DNA from: Dryas octopetala | Taxonomy: Eukaryota; Streptophyta; Magnoliopsida; Rosales; Rosaceae | DNA: 64,000 nucleotides | NCBI GenBank assembly: GCA_963921425.1 | Contig: OY992839.1 | Span: forward strand, 11,945,409-12,009,408 | Direction: 5' to 3' | Part shown: piece after piece, positions 44,057 to 54,402 of the stretch | How positions within the stretch are numbered: the stretch's first letter is position 1 | Layout of the letters: each line of letters opens with the position of its first letter | Position numbers and translations under genes: made by a program | The notes under the pieces: model-generated | Database searches by the model: none | The model's input: the letters and a program-made list of their open reading frames with translations, nothing else | What the model was told of the DNA's origin: nothing

Positions 44057-45473
44057 ATGGCTCCTCCAGTTGCTGCTGAAACCATGGAGGCACCAAAAGT
44101 AACAAGCATCAAAGCACTTGCTGAATCCTCTGGTCTCAGCTCTGTTCCTCCTGCATATGTTTTCAACATAAACCTCAAAGATGAAGCCGATCCCAAAGAT
44201 CCTGAATTCGCTATTCCCATCGTTGATATGTCCCTTCTCACATCTGGTTCTCCTGATCAACGCTCCAAAATCATCCACGACCTCGTCAGAATTTGTCAAG
44301 AATGGGGATTCTTCATTGTATGTTATTATGTTAGATCAGTTGTTTGTGTTATTATTGTGAATGAATGATGAATATCAAATTACCTAATCATCATACAATT
44401 TTACTTAATCAGGCGATTAACCACGGAGTTCCACAAAGCTTAATGAAGGCGATGATTGACGGGTGTCATGAATTTTTCAATCTTCCAGATGAAGAGAAGC
44501 AAGAGTTTAATTCAGGGAACGATGTTCTGGAAATGTTTAGGTATGGCACTAGTTACAATCCTGCATTGGATAAAATTTTTCTTTGGAGGGACTTTTTGAA
44601 GTTCATGGTGCATCCTGAATTCTACTCCCTTCAAAAACCAGCTGGCTTCAGGTATATATATATATATGTATAGACCATAAATCTAGATCATTGATTAATG
44701 ATTTTCTTATCAATAATATTGTTAGATAGTATACATGGATCATTAATTAATGATCTTCTTGTGTGATATAGTGAGATTTCATTGGAGTTTAGCAAAAGAA
44801 CCAGAGAAGTAGCATTAGAAATAACAAGAGCTATATCAGAAAGCTTGGGATTAAATGCCGACTACATATACAAAGCAGTGAATATGGATCGTGGCTTTCA
44901 AATGTTGGCAGGCAACTACTACCCACCATGCCCTCAGCCCGAACATGCAATTGGAATACCCCGTCACACTGATCATGGGCTCGTGACACTCCTCATTCAG
45001 AATGAGATCAATGGCCTCCAAGTCCAACACAATGGCAAATGGGTCACTGTGAATGGCCCTTCCAATTGTTTTTTTGTAAACCTTGCTGACCAAATGCAGG
45101 TATTCATTTTCTCTCTAATCAGTCATTTCTCAATATTTCTTGGGAAGGGAAAAAGCATTGAGCCAATGTGATTTTGTGTTGATCAGTTTTCATTCATTTT
45201 GTTAACTACATTTGTGATTTTGGGTAGATCTTGACTAACGGTAGATACAAGAGTGTGATGCATCGAGCCACTTTGAACAACAAAGCTGCAAGGATATCCA
45301 TAGCCATCCCACATGGACCATCACTAGATACAATTATTGCACCACTGCCAGAGTTGTGTGAAAGAGAGGGCCAAGCTCCAAAATACATTAGCATGAACTA
45401 CAAGGAATACATACAATTTCAACAAAGCGGCAAGAACTACCTGAAGTCCGCCTTGGATAGTATACGAGCATAA
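44057..45473 (+). CDS. 2-oxoglutarate/Fe(II)-dependent dioxygenase, copy E
   Basis: Exons 44057-44317, 44413-44651, 44772-45099 and 45228-45473 give 357 residues with the shared splice phases. It is the most divergent member of A-F: NINLKDEADPKD, PQSLMKAMIDGCHEFFNL, NPALDKIFLWRDFLKFMVH, LNADYIYKAVNMDRGFQ, AGNYYPP and the end SALDSIRA. Iron ligands H232, D234 and H288 and R298/S300 are kept. The residue before the first ligand is Arg (PRHTDHG) instead of His. Changes around the cofactor pocket and in the promoter suggest a shift in activity or expression, but nothing marks it as dead. It is convergent with gene F (3' ends 3.9 kb apart). Confidence 0.9.
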
Positions 45474-46279
45474 GTAAGCTTTTTAAAGTCCTTGCAAGGA
45501 CTATATTGAAGCAGTTGCAGCTTCCTTTAGGTTTCGCTTTTATGTCGATTTCTTTCAATAATCATGTTACCTTCAGTGTTTGAGGTCACTGCCTCAGATC
45601 TTGTAGTTTGATTAAGATGTTTGAACACATATTCATTAGACTTAATCAAACATGTAATGAGGCCTATTAAAAACAATAAATCCAATGGCTTTCATAGTTA
45701 ATAATATTGGATTTGGATTCTCTGGTTTTTTTTTTCTTTTCTTGTTTCAATCATAGCTAGCCGTGTAATACAAGGGTTAAATGCATTGATACAACTTCAC
45801 TCACACGCAAAAAGTACTACAAATCCATTTAGATAATATATTTACTTGCTTCCTAAGATAGAAGAAATATCTTTGATCCAGAAGTACCATATCTTAATTT
45901 GCTTTATTCAACTTTGCACAATATATGCAGTAGACCGAATATAGCATTAGTGATTGTGTCATATAATTTTTTCAATGCTCAAAGTATTTTCATAATAAAT
46001 CATTTCTTTTAGAGAGAATTGTTTCTAACCACTTTATTTAATGGAATTATATTTTGTTAGTATTGCTCTAATCTCAACAGGATTTCAACATATGATGACA
46101 AGCATATATCTTCTGATAGTATGAAAGCCATGTTCATACAAGAATTGTCAAACTCCACTCTCTAGAAAAAACAGATGCAGCAGTGGCCTGCAATTCAATA
46201 TTTTTGGGTTGGTTGTCTCTTAGGCCAACAATATTAGTACTCCTGCCCTTAAATCTAATATATGGACCTTTAATTTATT
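45474..46279. other. Intergenic, no gene seen
   Basis: 3' flank of gene E and AT-rich DNA. No repeats with clear boundaries. Confidence 0.5.
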
Positions 46280-47664
46280 TAAAATATAGGCTCAATTACA
46301 ATTTATCTTATAAACTATAGGGTGATTTCAGGATAATCTACAAAAAAAAATTTTTTTTAAACGCGTTCACTAGCTTTCATAAATCATGCAACGTTAGTGT
46401 TTCCGTCTAATTTTCCGTTAAATGCTTACGTGGATTTTGCTGACTGGATATTTTAATGACGTGGAGTACTACGTGGAGAAAAAATAATAAAAATATTTTA
46501 TAATATTAAAAACTAAAACTAAAATATATAAAAAAATTAAAAACTAAAAAATTTCCCCACCATCCTTCTCCCGACCCTTCCTCTTCCCCCACCAGCCCCG
46601 GCGACCCTCCCCCTCCCCCCACCCCACTCCCTTCCCCGACCCAGGCCACCCCCTCCTCCTCCCCACCCAGCCTTTCCCCCTCCACCGTCGCAGTGTCGCA
46701 CCTCCCCCCCAACCCAACCCGACCCCGTCGCACCCCTCCCATCCCCCACCCAACCCCAAACAGTAGGTAATTGCAGAAACCAAATCAGCAGATCCAAAGA
46801 AAAATTGAGAGAAGAAGAGAAAATTGTGGCCGATCAGCGCGTTGATTATGTTGTTTAATTTTTGGGAGATTGCTTCCGAAGATTGGGGCAGCGGCGGAAG
46901 AGTAGATGGTGAAGGAGACGTTGTGATTCGGGTTCATGGGGCGAAAATCACCTCCCTTAAAATAATCTACTGCAAGATCTGTTAGGTAAGCTAGAAGACT
47001 CTCGCGATGCTATTTGTTTAAAAATAAAAAAACAATTCCGCTGTAACTTTCTTTCTATCCCATGTTGGTGAACTTCTTTTCCCGGAAAAAATTTAAAATA
47101 TAAAGCTTTGGCTTTTGGGGAAAAAAATTGGTTGAGAGAAAATGACTTTTAGCATTAGCAGAAGCAGATTGTGGGTTTATGGATGTATGGCTTTATAGTC
47201 AGCGCGCCAAACCCACTTTTCTCCAATTAAAAAAGATAGCTTTCTACCACCGAATTTTGCTGCCATTTGTTTTTAACACCCAGATATTTTAATTTAAAAC
47301 TCTCTCGGTCGTCTCCGATTTCTCAAACATGGCTATGGGTAATGGTTACAGTGGGTGTGGGTTAGAGAGAAAGAGATGGTGAGAAGAGAGACCAGGGCAG
47401 AAATAGAAAGCTCAGTGCTTCTTCTCTCTCTCTCTCTTCTTGGCCTGAGATTCGTAATACTTATGCACTACAAGAAATTGCAGGTGGGTTGGGGTTGGGT
47501 GGGAGGCGGGTGCGACGAGGTCGGGGGGGCTGGGTGTGGGGGAAGGGGGAGAGAGAGAAAAGGAAATAGGATTTTTCTGGGTGGCCATGGCTCGGTGGGT
47601 GAAGGGGGAGGGTCGCCGGGGCTGGGTGGGGGGAGGGGGAGGGTCATCGGGGCTGGGTAGGGAA

Positions 47665-47706
<42 letters not shown>

Positions 47707-48966
47707 AGGAGGAGCAAGGTGTTAAATTTCGATTTTTTGGGGTGTCGAAATTCAAACCCATATTTGTTAAATTTTCGAGATAATTTCGTCAAAATTGTTG
47801 AAATTATCAAAATTTCGGCGAAATTTTCGACGGTGAGATCTGGTTTTGGGTTTTGGAAGGCTGAGTTTTTGGAGAAAAATGGAGCGGTGGCAGGGGCGGC
47901 ATGGGGGAGATCGAGGGAGAAAGAGGGGGTGACGGCAGGGCCGCGGTAGGGGGAGATCAAGGGAGAGAGACGACGGCAGGGGGGCGACGGCAGAGGGGCG
48001 AGGGCGAGGGCAAGGGCAAGGGGGTGAGGGCAGGGGGAGATGCAGAGAGAGAGAGGATGAAGAAGAATTGAAGAAGAAAAAACATGGGAGTTGCTGGAGC
48101 CTCGGGGAAAAAGAAAGGAAAGGGAAAGGAAGGAAAGAAAAAAAAGAAAAAAAAAAAGGAAGGAAAGAAAAAGAAGAAAAAAAAAAAAGTTTAGGATTGA
48201 TTGGGATTTGGGGCCTTTGGGTAATTTAAAAAAAAAATGGTTTGGGATTTCGTTTGGCCGTTTTGAAGTTTCGTTTAATTGTTTTTAAACCTAAACTAGT
48301 AAACTCTAATATTTTTTTATATAAAAAATAATTTAAAATACCCTAAAGAGTCTAAACCCTAATATCATATACCATATCCTAAACAATATAGAATATAGAT
48401 TATAAAATATATAGGATTTAGTGTACATATTATAAAGTGTAGATAATATATTAATTTCATTTATTCATTATACTAATTTTATTTAACAGTATTTGTCTCC
48501 AGCGTGCATTATATTCATCTTATATCACATGAAACCTACTATATAATTTGGTTTTTTCAATATTTTTTATCAATTTAGTAGATAATATGATAAATAAACA
48601 TATGGTAAAGTTTTATTCAAAATTTCTGTATTTTGATAACAATTTCCGTCATTTCCATCAAATTTTTGTCGAAATTTAAAAATCTTCGAAATTTCCTCGA
48701 AACCCGAAATTTTATTCCTTAAGGAGGAGAGAGGAAGGGGAAATGAGATTTTTTTATTATTTTGTTTTCCACATGGCATCCACATCACTAAAAAATTCAG
48801 TTAACAAAAGCCATGTAAGCATTTAACGAAAAATTGGACGGAAATACCAACGTTGCATGATTTATGAAAGTTGGTGGACGTGCTTGAAAGATTTTTTGGT
48901 TTGTGAACCATCTTGAAATCACTTCTATAGCTCGTAGGGGTAAATTGTAATTGAGCCTAAAATATA
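46280..48966. mobile_element. Mutator-like element with perfect 9-bp target-site duplication and a nested element
   Basis: Element 46289-48957 (2669 bp) is flanked by TAAAATATA at 46280-46288 and 48958-48966. The terminal inverted repeats begin GGCTCAATTACAATTTA and extend more than 150 bp (AACGTTGCATGATTTATGAA at the right is mirrored near 46380). The interior has C-rich (46555-46750) and G-rich (47480-47670) arms, a (GA)n run and a second element inserted at 47715-48720. I see no transposase and no recognisable captured gene in 46800-47450. Confidence 0.88.
47706..48729. mobile_element. Nested Mutator-like element
   Basis: Element about 47715-48720 (1.0 kb) is flanked by AAGGAGGAG (47706-47714 and 48721-48729). 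Ends AAGGTGTTAAATTTCG and CGAAATTTTATTCCTT are inverted. Its right part (48295-48720) matches the reverse complement of 56700-57180. It holds A/G-rich low-complexity DNA (48085-48190); frames there are artefacts. Confidence 0.8.
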
Positions 48967-49384
48967 TATCTAAATGTTAATTGCTGTTTTTTTTTTCTTT
49001 GTTCACGTCACTGAGTTGTTATTAAAATTTTCAAGTCTTTTAATGCCACAAAAGTAAAAAATAAAAATAAAAGAAAAAAATAAAGAAAAAAAAGAGAGAA
49101 AGAGAAATTGACTAACAAGTTATTTATATTGAAAGAGGAAGAGTACATTATGTATGAAATTGTAGAAATTTGATCCCAACTACTAAATTGAAAATGTGAC
49201 TCCTTCCGAGTGAAATGAAGTTCACCAAAGAAAAAGAGGATAACCACACTTTTTATCAAGTAGAGCATAAAACACTCATGCTAGATGACATGACTATTAT
49301 GGAAATAAAAAAAGAAAACAAAAGAAAGCTACAAGTCTTTAATGGTTGAACTGTTGAAGCATGACAAGCTAAGTTGTACAAAGC
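48967..49384. other. Intergenic; 3' flank of gene F
   Basis: AT-rich with an AAAGAAAAAA run. It is unlike the flanks of A-D, so the duplicated block ends near the gene F stop codon. Confidence 0.5.
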
Positions 49385-50871
49385 TCAGGCTCGTATATGA
49401 TCAAAGGTGGATTTCATGTAGTTCTTGCCACTTTGCTGAAGTTGTATGTATTCCTTATAGTTCATGCCAATGTATTTAGGAGGTTGGCCCTCTCTTTCAC
49501 ATAATTCTGGTGCTGGGGCAATAATTGTGTCCACCGATGGTCCATGCGGGATGGCTATGGATATCCTTGTAGCTTTGTTGTTCACAGTGGCTCGATGCAT
49601 TACACTCTTGTATTTACCATTAGTCAATATCTACACAAAAGCATAAATTCAATTAAATTTGAGGAATCAATTATACACATGCCTTTTCAATTTCTTCACA
49701 TTTGGAAGTTTGCAATAATGGGACTGCTTTTTTCTGTTTTTTCTCCCATCACTTTTTCAAAAGACGAGGCCCCCATACCATAGAATCAAAATAAAACAAA
49801 AAGAAAAGACTAAAAATGATTAATAGAGAGAAAATGAGTACCTGCATTTGGTCAGCAAGGTTTACAAAAAAACCATTGGGAGGGCCATCCACAGTGAGCC
49901 ACTTGCCGTTGTGCTCGACTTGGAGACCATTCATCTCATTCTGAATGAGGAGTGTGACCAAGCCATGATCAGTGTGATGGGGTATTCCAATTGCATGTTC
50001 AGGCTGAGGGCATGGTGGGTAGTAGTTGGCTGCCAACATTTGTAAGCCACGATCCATATTCATTGCATTGTGTATGTAGTCAGCCTCCAATCCCAAGCTT
50101 TCTGATATTGCTCTGGTGATTTCCAGTGCTACTTCTCTTGTTCTTTTGCTAAACTCCATTGAAATCTCACTGCACCAAAAGGAAGAAAACAACCCATCAG
50201 CACAAACTGAAATATACAAATTCACAATTTGACAATATAATTTATACAGCTGCATGGTAAAAGAACATATATTTACCTAAAGCGAGCCGGTTTGTAGAGG
50301 GAATAGAATTCAGGATGCACTCTGACTTTAAAGAAGTCCCTCCAGAGAAGGACTTTATCCAAAGCAAGATTGTAACTAGTGCCATACTTGAACATTTCCA
50401 GCACATCAGTCCCTGATTTAAACTCTTGCTTCTCTTCATCTGGAAGACTGAAAAATCCATGACACGCATCAATCATCGCCTTCATTAGGCTCTCAGGCAC
50501 TCCGTGGTTAATCGCCTGATTAAGTAAAATAGTATGATGATTAGCTTTTATATTCACCATTAATTAACACAAATAATAACACAAACTGATCAAACAAAAT
50601 AACATACTATGAAGAAGCCCCATTCTTGGCAAATCTTGACGAGATCATGAATGATTTTGGAGCGTTGATCAGGAGAACCAGAGGTGAGAAGGGACATATC
50701 CACAATGGGAATAGCGAATTCAGGATCATTTGGATCAGCTTCTTCATTGGGGTTTATGTTGAAAGCATAAGCAGAAGGAACAGAGCTGAGAGCAGGGGAT
50801 TCAGCAAGTGCTTTGATGCTTGTTACTTGAGGTACTGCCTCCACGGTTTCAGCAGCAACTGGTGGAGCCAT
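49385..50871 (-). CDS. 2-oxoglutarate/Fe(II)-dependent dioxygenase, copy F (mosaic)
   Basis: Minus-strand exons 50871-50608, 50515-50277, 50169-49842 and 49630-49385 give 358 residues. Iron ligands H233/D235/H289 and R299/S301 are intact. Different parts match different paralogues: leader like E; exon 1 has the extra residue of A/B (VEAVPQ) but NINPNEEAD of D; intron 1 like D; exon 2, intron 2, exon 3 and intron 3 nearly the same as C; exon 4 with APAPE, GQPPK and YIQLQQ like A/B. This patchwork suggests gene conversion or unequal exchange. Intron 2 uses TTTAG|GTAAAT as its donor, as in C. Enzyme class as for the other copies. Confidence 0.9.
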
Positions 50872-51035
50872 CGAGCTAGTCTCAGAGAGTGATAAAGATG
50901 AAATACACTGAGACTAAGATGAGTATTACTAAGAAGATTGATAGAGAGAAGGAGAGGGTTCTGAGTTGTTGTGGATGTCTTAATGAAAGAAATGGTTTCT
51001 ATTTATAGGCACTTAATGGTTTACACGTGGTCCAA
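50872..51035 (-). promoter_or_regulatory. Gene F promoter and leader
   Basis: TATAAAT (51007-51001) is present. The upstream composite reads TTGGACCACGTG (51035-51024): the G-box survives but the W-box core is broken by one inserted base. The leader resembles that of gene E (inverted), not those of A, B or D. Confidence 0.55.
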
Positions 51036-51039
51036 ATAC

Positions 51040-52474
51040 CTATAAAGTATCAGTTAACTTATGGCCTTGTAGGTTGTAGTGCAGGATGTCACAATGAACG
51101 TTATATATTTTTTTAAAAACTTTATGACATGTTTTTTAGGTGGGAGTGACCTAATAATGATAAAACAATTCCATTAACATATCCAAGACCCGACATATGC
51201 AGAAACCTATGAATTATTGACGCCTTGGGGCAATAGTTACATCGTACATCGCGAGCCTGGCATCCATTGGTCAGATTTAATCGACCATTGGACAAATATG
51301 GTGTACCTATTGGACAAAACGTTGGCGAATCTGGCATCCATTGGTCAAAATTTAATCGACCATGCCTTTTACGCCCAAATATTATCAGATAGTTGAACCA
51401 ATAAATGTATATATTAATATATTTTTTAATAACATAAATTATTACCAATTATCTAACTATGGGTCAAATTCTGTTTCTCCGTTTCCAAATTAATAAAAAA
51501 GCAACAGAAATTATTAAAGCTACATATATAGTTGCATTAGCACAAGTGTCCCTTCGTTAGTACAAACGTGGATTTAGTATAAGTGGAATATCTTAAGAGA
51601 AGTAAAGAATTTGATTGCTTCCAATCTAACCAAAAAATAGAAAGAAAAAAAAGTGTAAATGGTCTCAAACCTAGCTACATGTTTATTAACTTTAAGTTCC
51701 AATATCTTTTATCAGTTATATATGGTGTATTTGTTCACCTAAATGACATAGTAGGTATATTAAGCTTTCATGGTTAAGTTAAATGAATAAATTAAATTCC
51801 TCGGATGATGGTGATCGAGAGTAGGATGGCCATGATTCAATTATTTTTAATATACCAAAAAATTAAATATACAAATAATATAATAAATATGGTTAAAAAA
51901 AAGAATTATACACATAAATTAGTCGACCTGAAACTGGTAGCACCGTTGCATTCAAATTCTTTTCATAGTCATATATACATGTATGTGATGATAGTTCATA
52001 ATTTAGACCGTATGACAAATTAAGAAATACTTTAATCACTTTCAATGCATTGGCATTTTGAAACCCTATGTTGTACGTACCTATTAAATTTTAGTTTTAA
52101 ATTAAGAACTAATTAATTATAGTTTAATTTGTTAAAATTTCTAAAGAATAATGTGTGGTCAAATTAGTCTAGCTAGCAGCTTCACCAATACGGTGAGCTC
52201 CTTTTTTTCTTTTCTCTGTGGGCAGATTCAACATGGTCGTCTATCTTCCAGAACTCCCACGCCACCAGTGGAAAAAAATGTCATGTAAGATAGTAATTTT
52301 CTTTGTTTGAAAGGAAGCGATAACTGTATTGATTTGAGTATGAATATTACACAAATTTTTTATACGAGCTCTTGAATTAAAGCAGGTTCTCCAGTTCAGA
52401 GGCATCTATCTGAAATTGAGACAGCAAGTGCAAGCCAAGCTAGTCTATGGACCACATTATTGGCCTAAGGCGAA
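51040..52474. repeat. Intergenic with a 38-bp direct repeat
   Basis: CTGGCATCCATTGGTCA…TTAATCGACCAT occurs at 51251-51288 and 51325-51363, 74 bp apart. Otherwise AT-rich without a gene. Confidence 0.55.
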
Positions 52475-54107
52475 ATATGAGTTAGGGGTAGCCCGGCCCG
52501 GCCCAAATTTTTTGGGTTCGGGCCGGGCTCGGGCTTGAATTATAGAAGTCCAATAGGGCTTTCGGGCCGGGCCGGGCCGGGCTTGGGCTTTAATACACAA
52601 GCCCAAGGCCCGCCCATCGGGCTTTGGCTTGCGGGCTTGGAGGGCCGGGCCGGGCTAGGCCCGAACGGGCGGCCCAAAATGGGCCCAAAGCCTATTTAGA
52701 CACATATATATCTTCAAAAAAAAAAAAAAAGGATTTTGGCTATATTGCGATTTGAATATGAGACCTCACATAACAAGCTTCAACTCTCAACCAACTGAGC
52801 TGACTAGTTTATTTGTCAAGTTTGTGAATCATAACATATTTAATAGCTCTTTCGTTTATTTACTTCAATAAATTATTAATATACTTATTAAGTTATTATA
52901 TAATACTATTATGTTAGTAATAGTGTAATACCATAAATAATAAACTTTTAAAATTATATACAACATTACAACTATAATAAAACATAAATGTACATATATA
53001 TTATTATATATTTTATTACATATTTTTATAAACAAATGATGCAATTGTGTTGTCAAAGATCCAAACCGTTCAAATTTTAGTTCCTCACTCAAAGATAATT
53101 TGTGCAAAAAATTAGCTCAATCGGAGATGTCAAAGTGACATAATGGTGGTCAAATTAATGAACGATCGTGGTTTTTCTAATGATCATCGAATGGGTAGAT
53201 GAATTTCGATTTAGCCGATTTTTTGTACTGATGATCTTTGACTATGAATATAGAAAATGAACAGGTCAGATTGTTGAAATCACGTTGTGGTCTTCATAAT
53301 TATGGAAACAATAAGGTTTCAACGGGAAAATTATTAGAATTATACTCTTCAAGTGTATTTATATGTAGAAGCTCACATATCGATCTTGTTTTCAACGATC
53401 CGAACCGTTCAAGTTTTAGTTCTCCACTCAAAGAGAATTCTTGCAAAAAATTAGCTTAATCGAAAATGTAAAAGTGATTTTTCTAAATGTAACGGTGGTC
53501 GAATTAATGAACGATCGTGGTTTTTCTAATGATAATTGAATGGGTAGATGAATTCCGATTTAGCCGATTTTTTGTAAGGATGATCTTTGACTATGAAAAT
53601 AGAAAATGAACGGTTCAGATCGTTGAATTAATGAAATGACAATTGTGGTTTAATAACTTTAATTATACTTGTATTATAAAAGTTGTATATACACATATAC
53701 ATTTATATTTTATTATACTTGTAATGTTGTATATAATTTTAAAAGTTTATTACTTTATTATTTATGGTATTACATAGTTTACACTATTACTATTTACTAA
53801 CATTATAGTATTATATAATAACTTAATAAGCATATTAATAATTTATTATAGTAAACAAACAAAAAACCTATTAAATATGTTATGATTTCCAAATTGGGGT
53901 TTGGGCCGGGCTTTGGGCGGGCCTAAACGGGCGGGCTTTGGGCGGCCCATGGGCTTCAAGGGGATGGCCCAAGCCCAACCCAAGAGACTTTCGGGCCGGG
54001 CCGGGCCGGCCCAATTTTCGGGCCAAATCGGGCTTCGGGCCTAATGGGCCGGGCGGGCTTCGGGTGGGCTTCGGGCCTTGGGCTTTTTGGTGAGGCCTAA
54101 TATGAGT
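52475..54107. mobile_element. hAT-type foldback element with perfect 8-bp target-site duplication
   Basis: Element 52483-54099 (1617 bp) lies between ATATGAGT at 52475-52482 and 54100-54107. Ends TAGGGGTAGCCCGGCCC and …TGAGGCCTA. The outer arms are rich in GGGCCGGGC. Inside, AT-rich arms (about 52860-53045 and 53635-53870) are inverted copies, and the centre holds two copies (about 53055-53275 and 53390-53625) of a palindromic unit (CGATTTAGCCGATTTTTTGT) like the cores at 16736 and 23796. No transposase. Confidence 0.85.
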
Positions 54108-54257
54108 CATGGTAGTAATCACAAAAATAGCATACATCATCAAAAATACGACCCTGGAAAGAAAAGTCTTGCAGTCCACATCGCACCACTTAAATCACAA
54201 GCAAAGAGTGGTCCTCCGCCCCACTCGGTTAGAGAGAAAGATCGTGTAATATAGTAA

Positions 54258-54402
54258 TGAATCAATGGATAAATCTTGTATGGGGCTTGCCCCATTGGGG
54301 CATCTCTCACATGAGGTGGGACCCACATAGTTGGGGGTCCCACCTCATGTGAGAGATGCCCCAATGGGGCAAGCCCCACCGAAGACTCACTCATGAATCA
54401 AT
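54258..54402. mobile_element. Mini-hairpin MITE
   Basis: Arms 54281-54324 and 54335-54378 are perfect 44-nt inverted copies around a 10-nt loop. ATGAATCAAT at 54258-54267 and 54393-54402 looks like a 10-bp target-site duplication, making a 125-bp Mutator-like MITE. The RNA would form a near-perfect stem. Confidence 0.75.

Noticed and set aside
47412..48214. Pro/Ser-rich and Lys/Arg-rich frames inside the 46289 element
   Set aside because: Translations of (GA)n, G-rich and A/G-rich low-complexity DNA.
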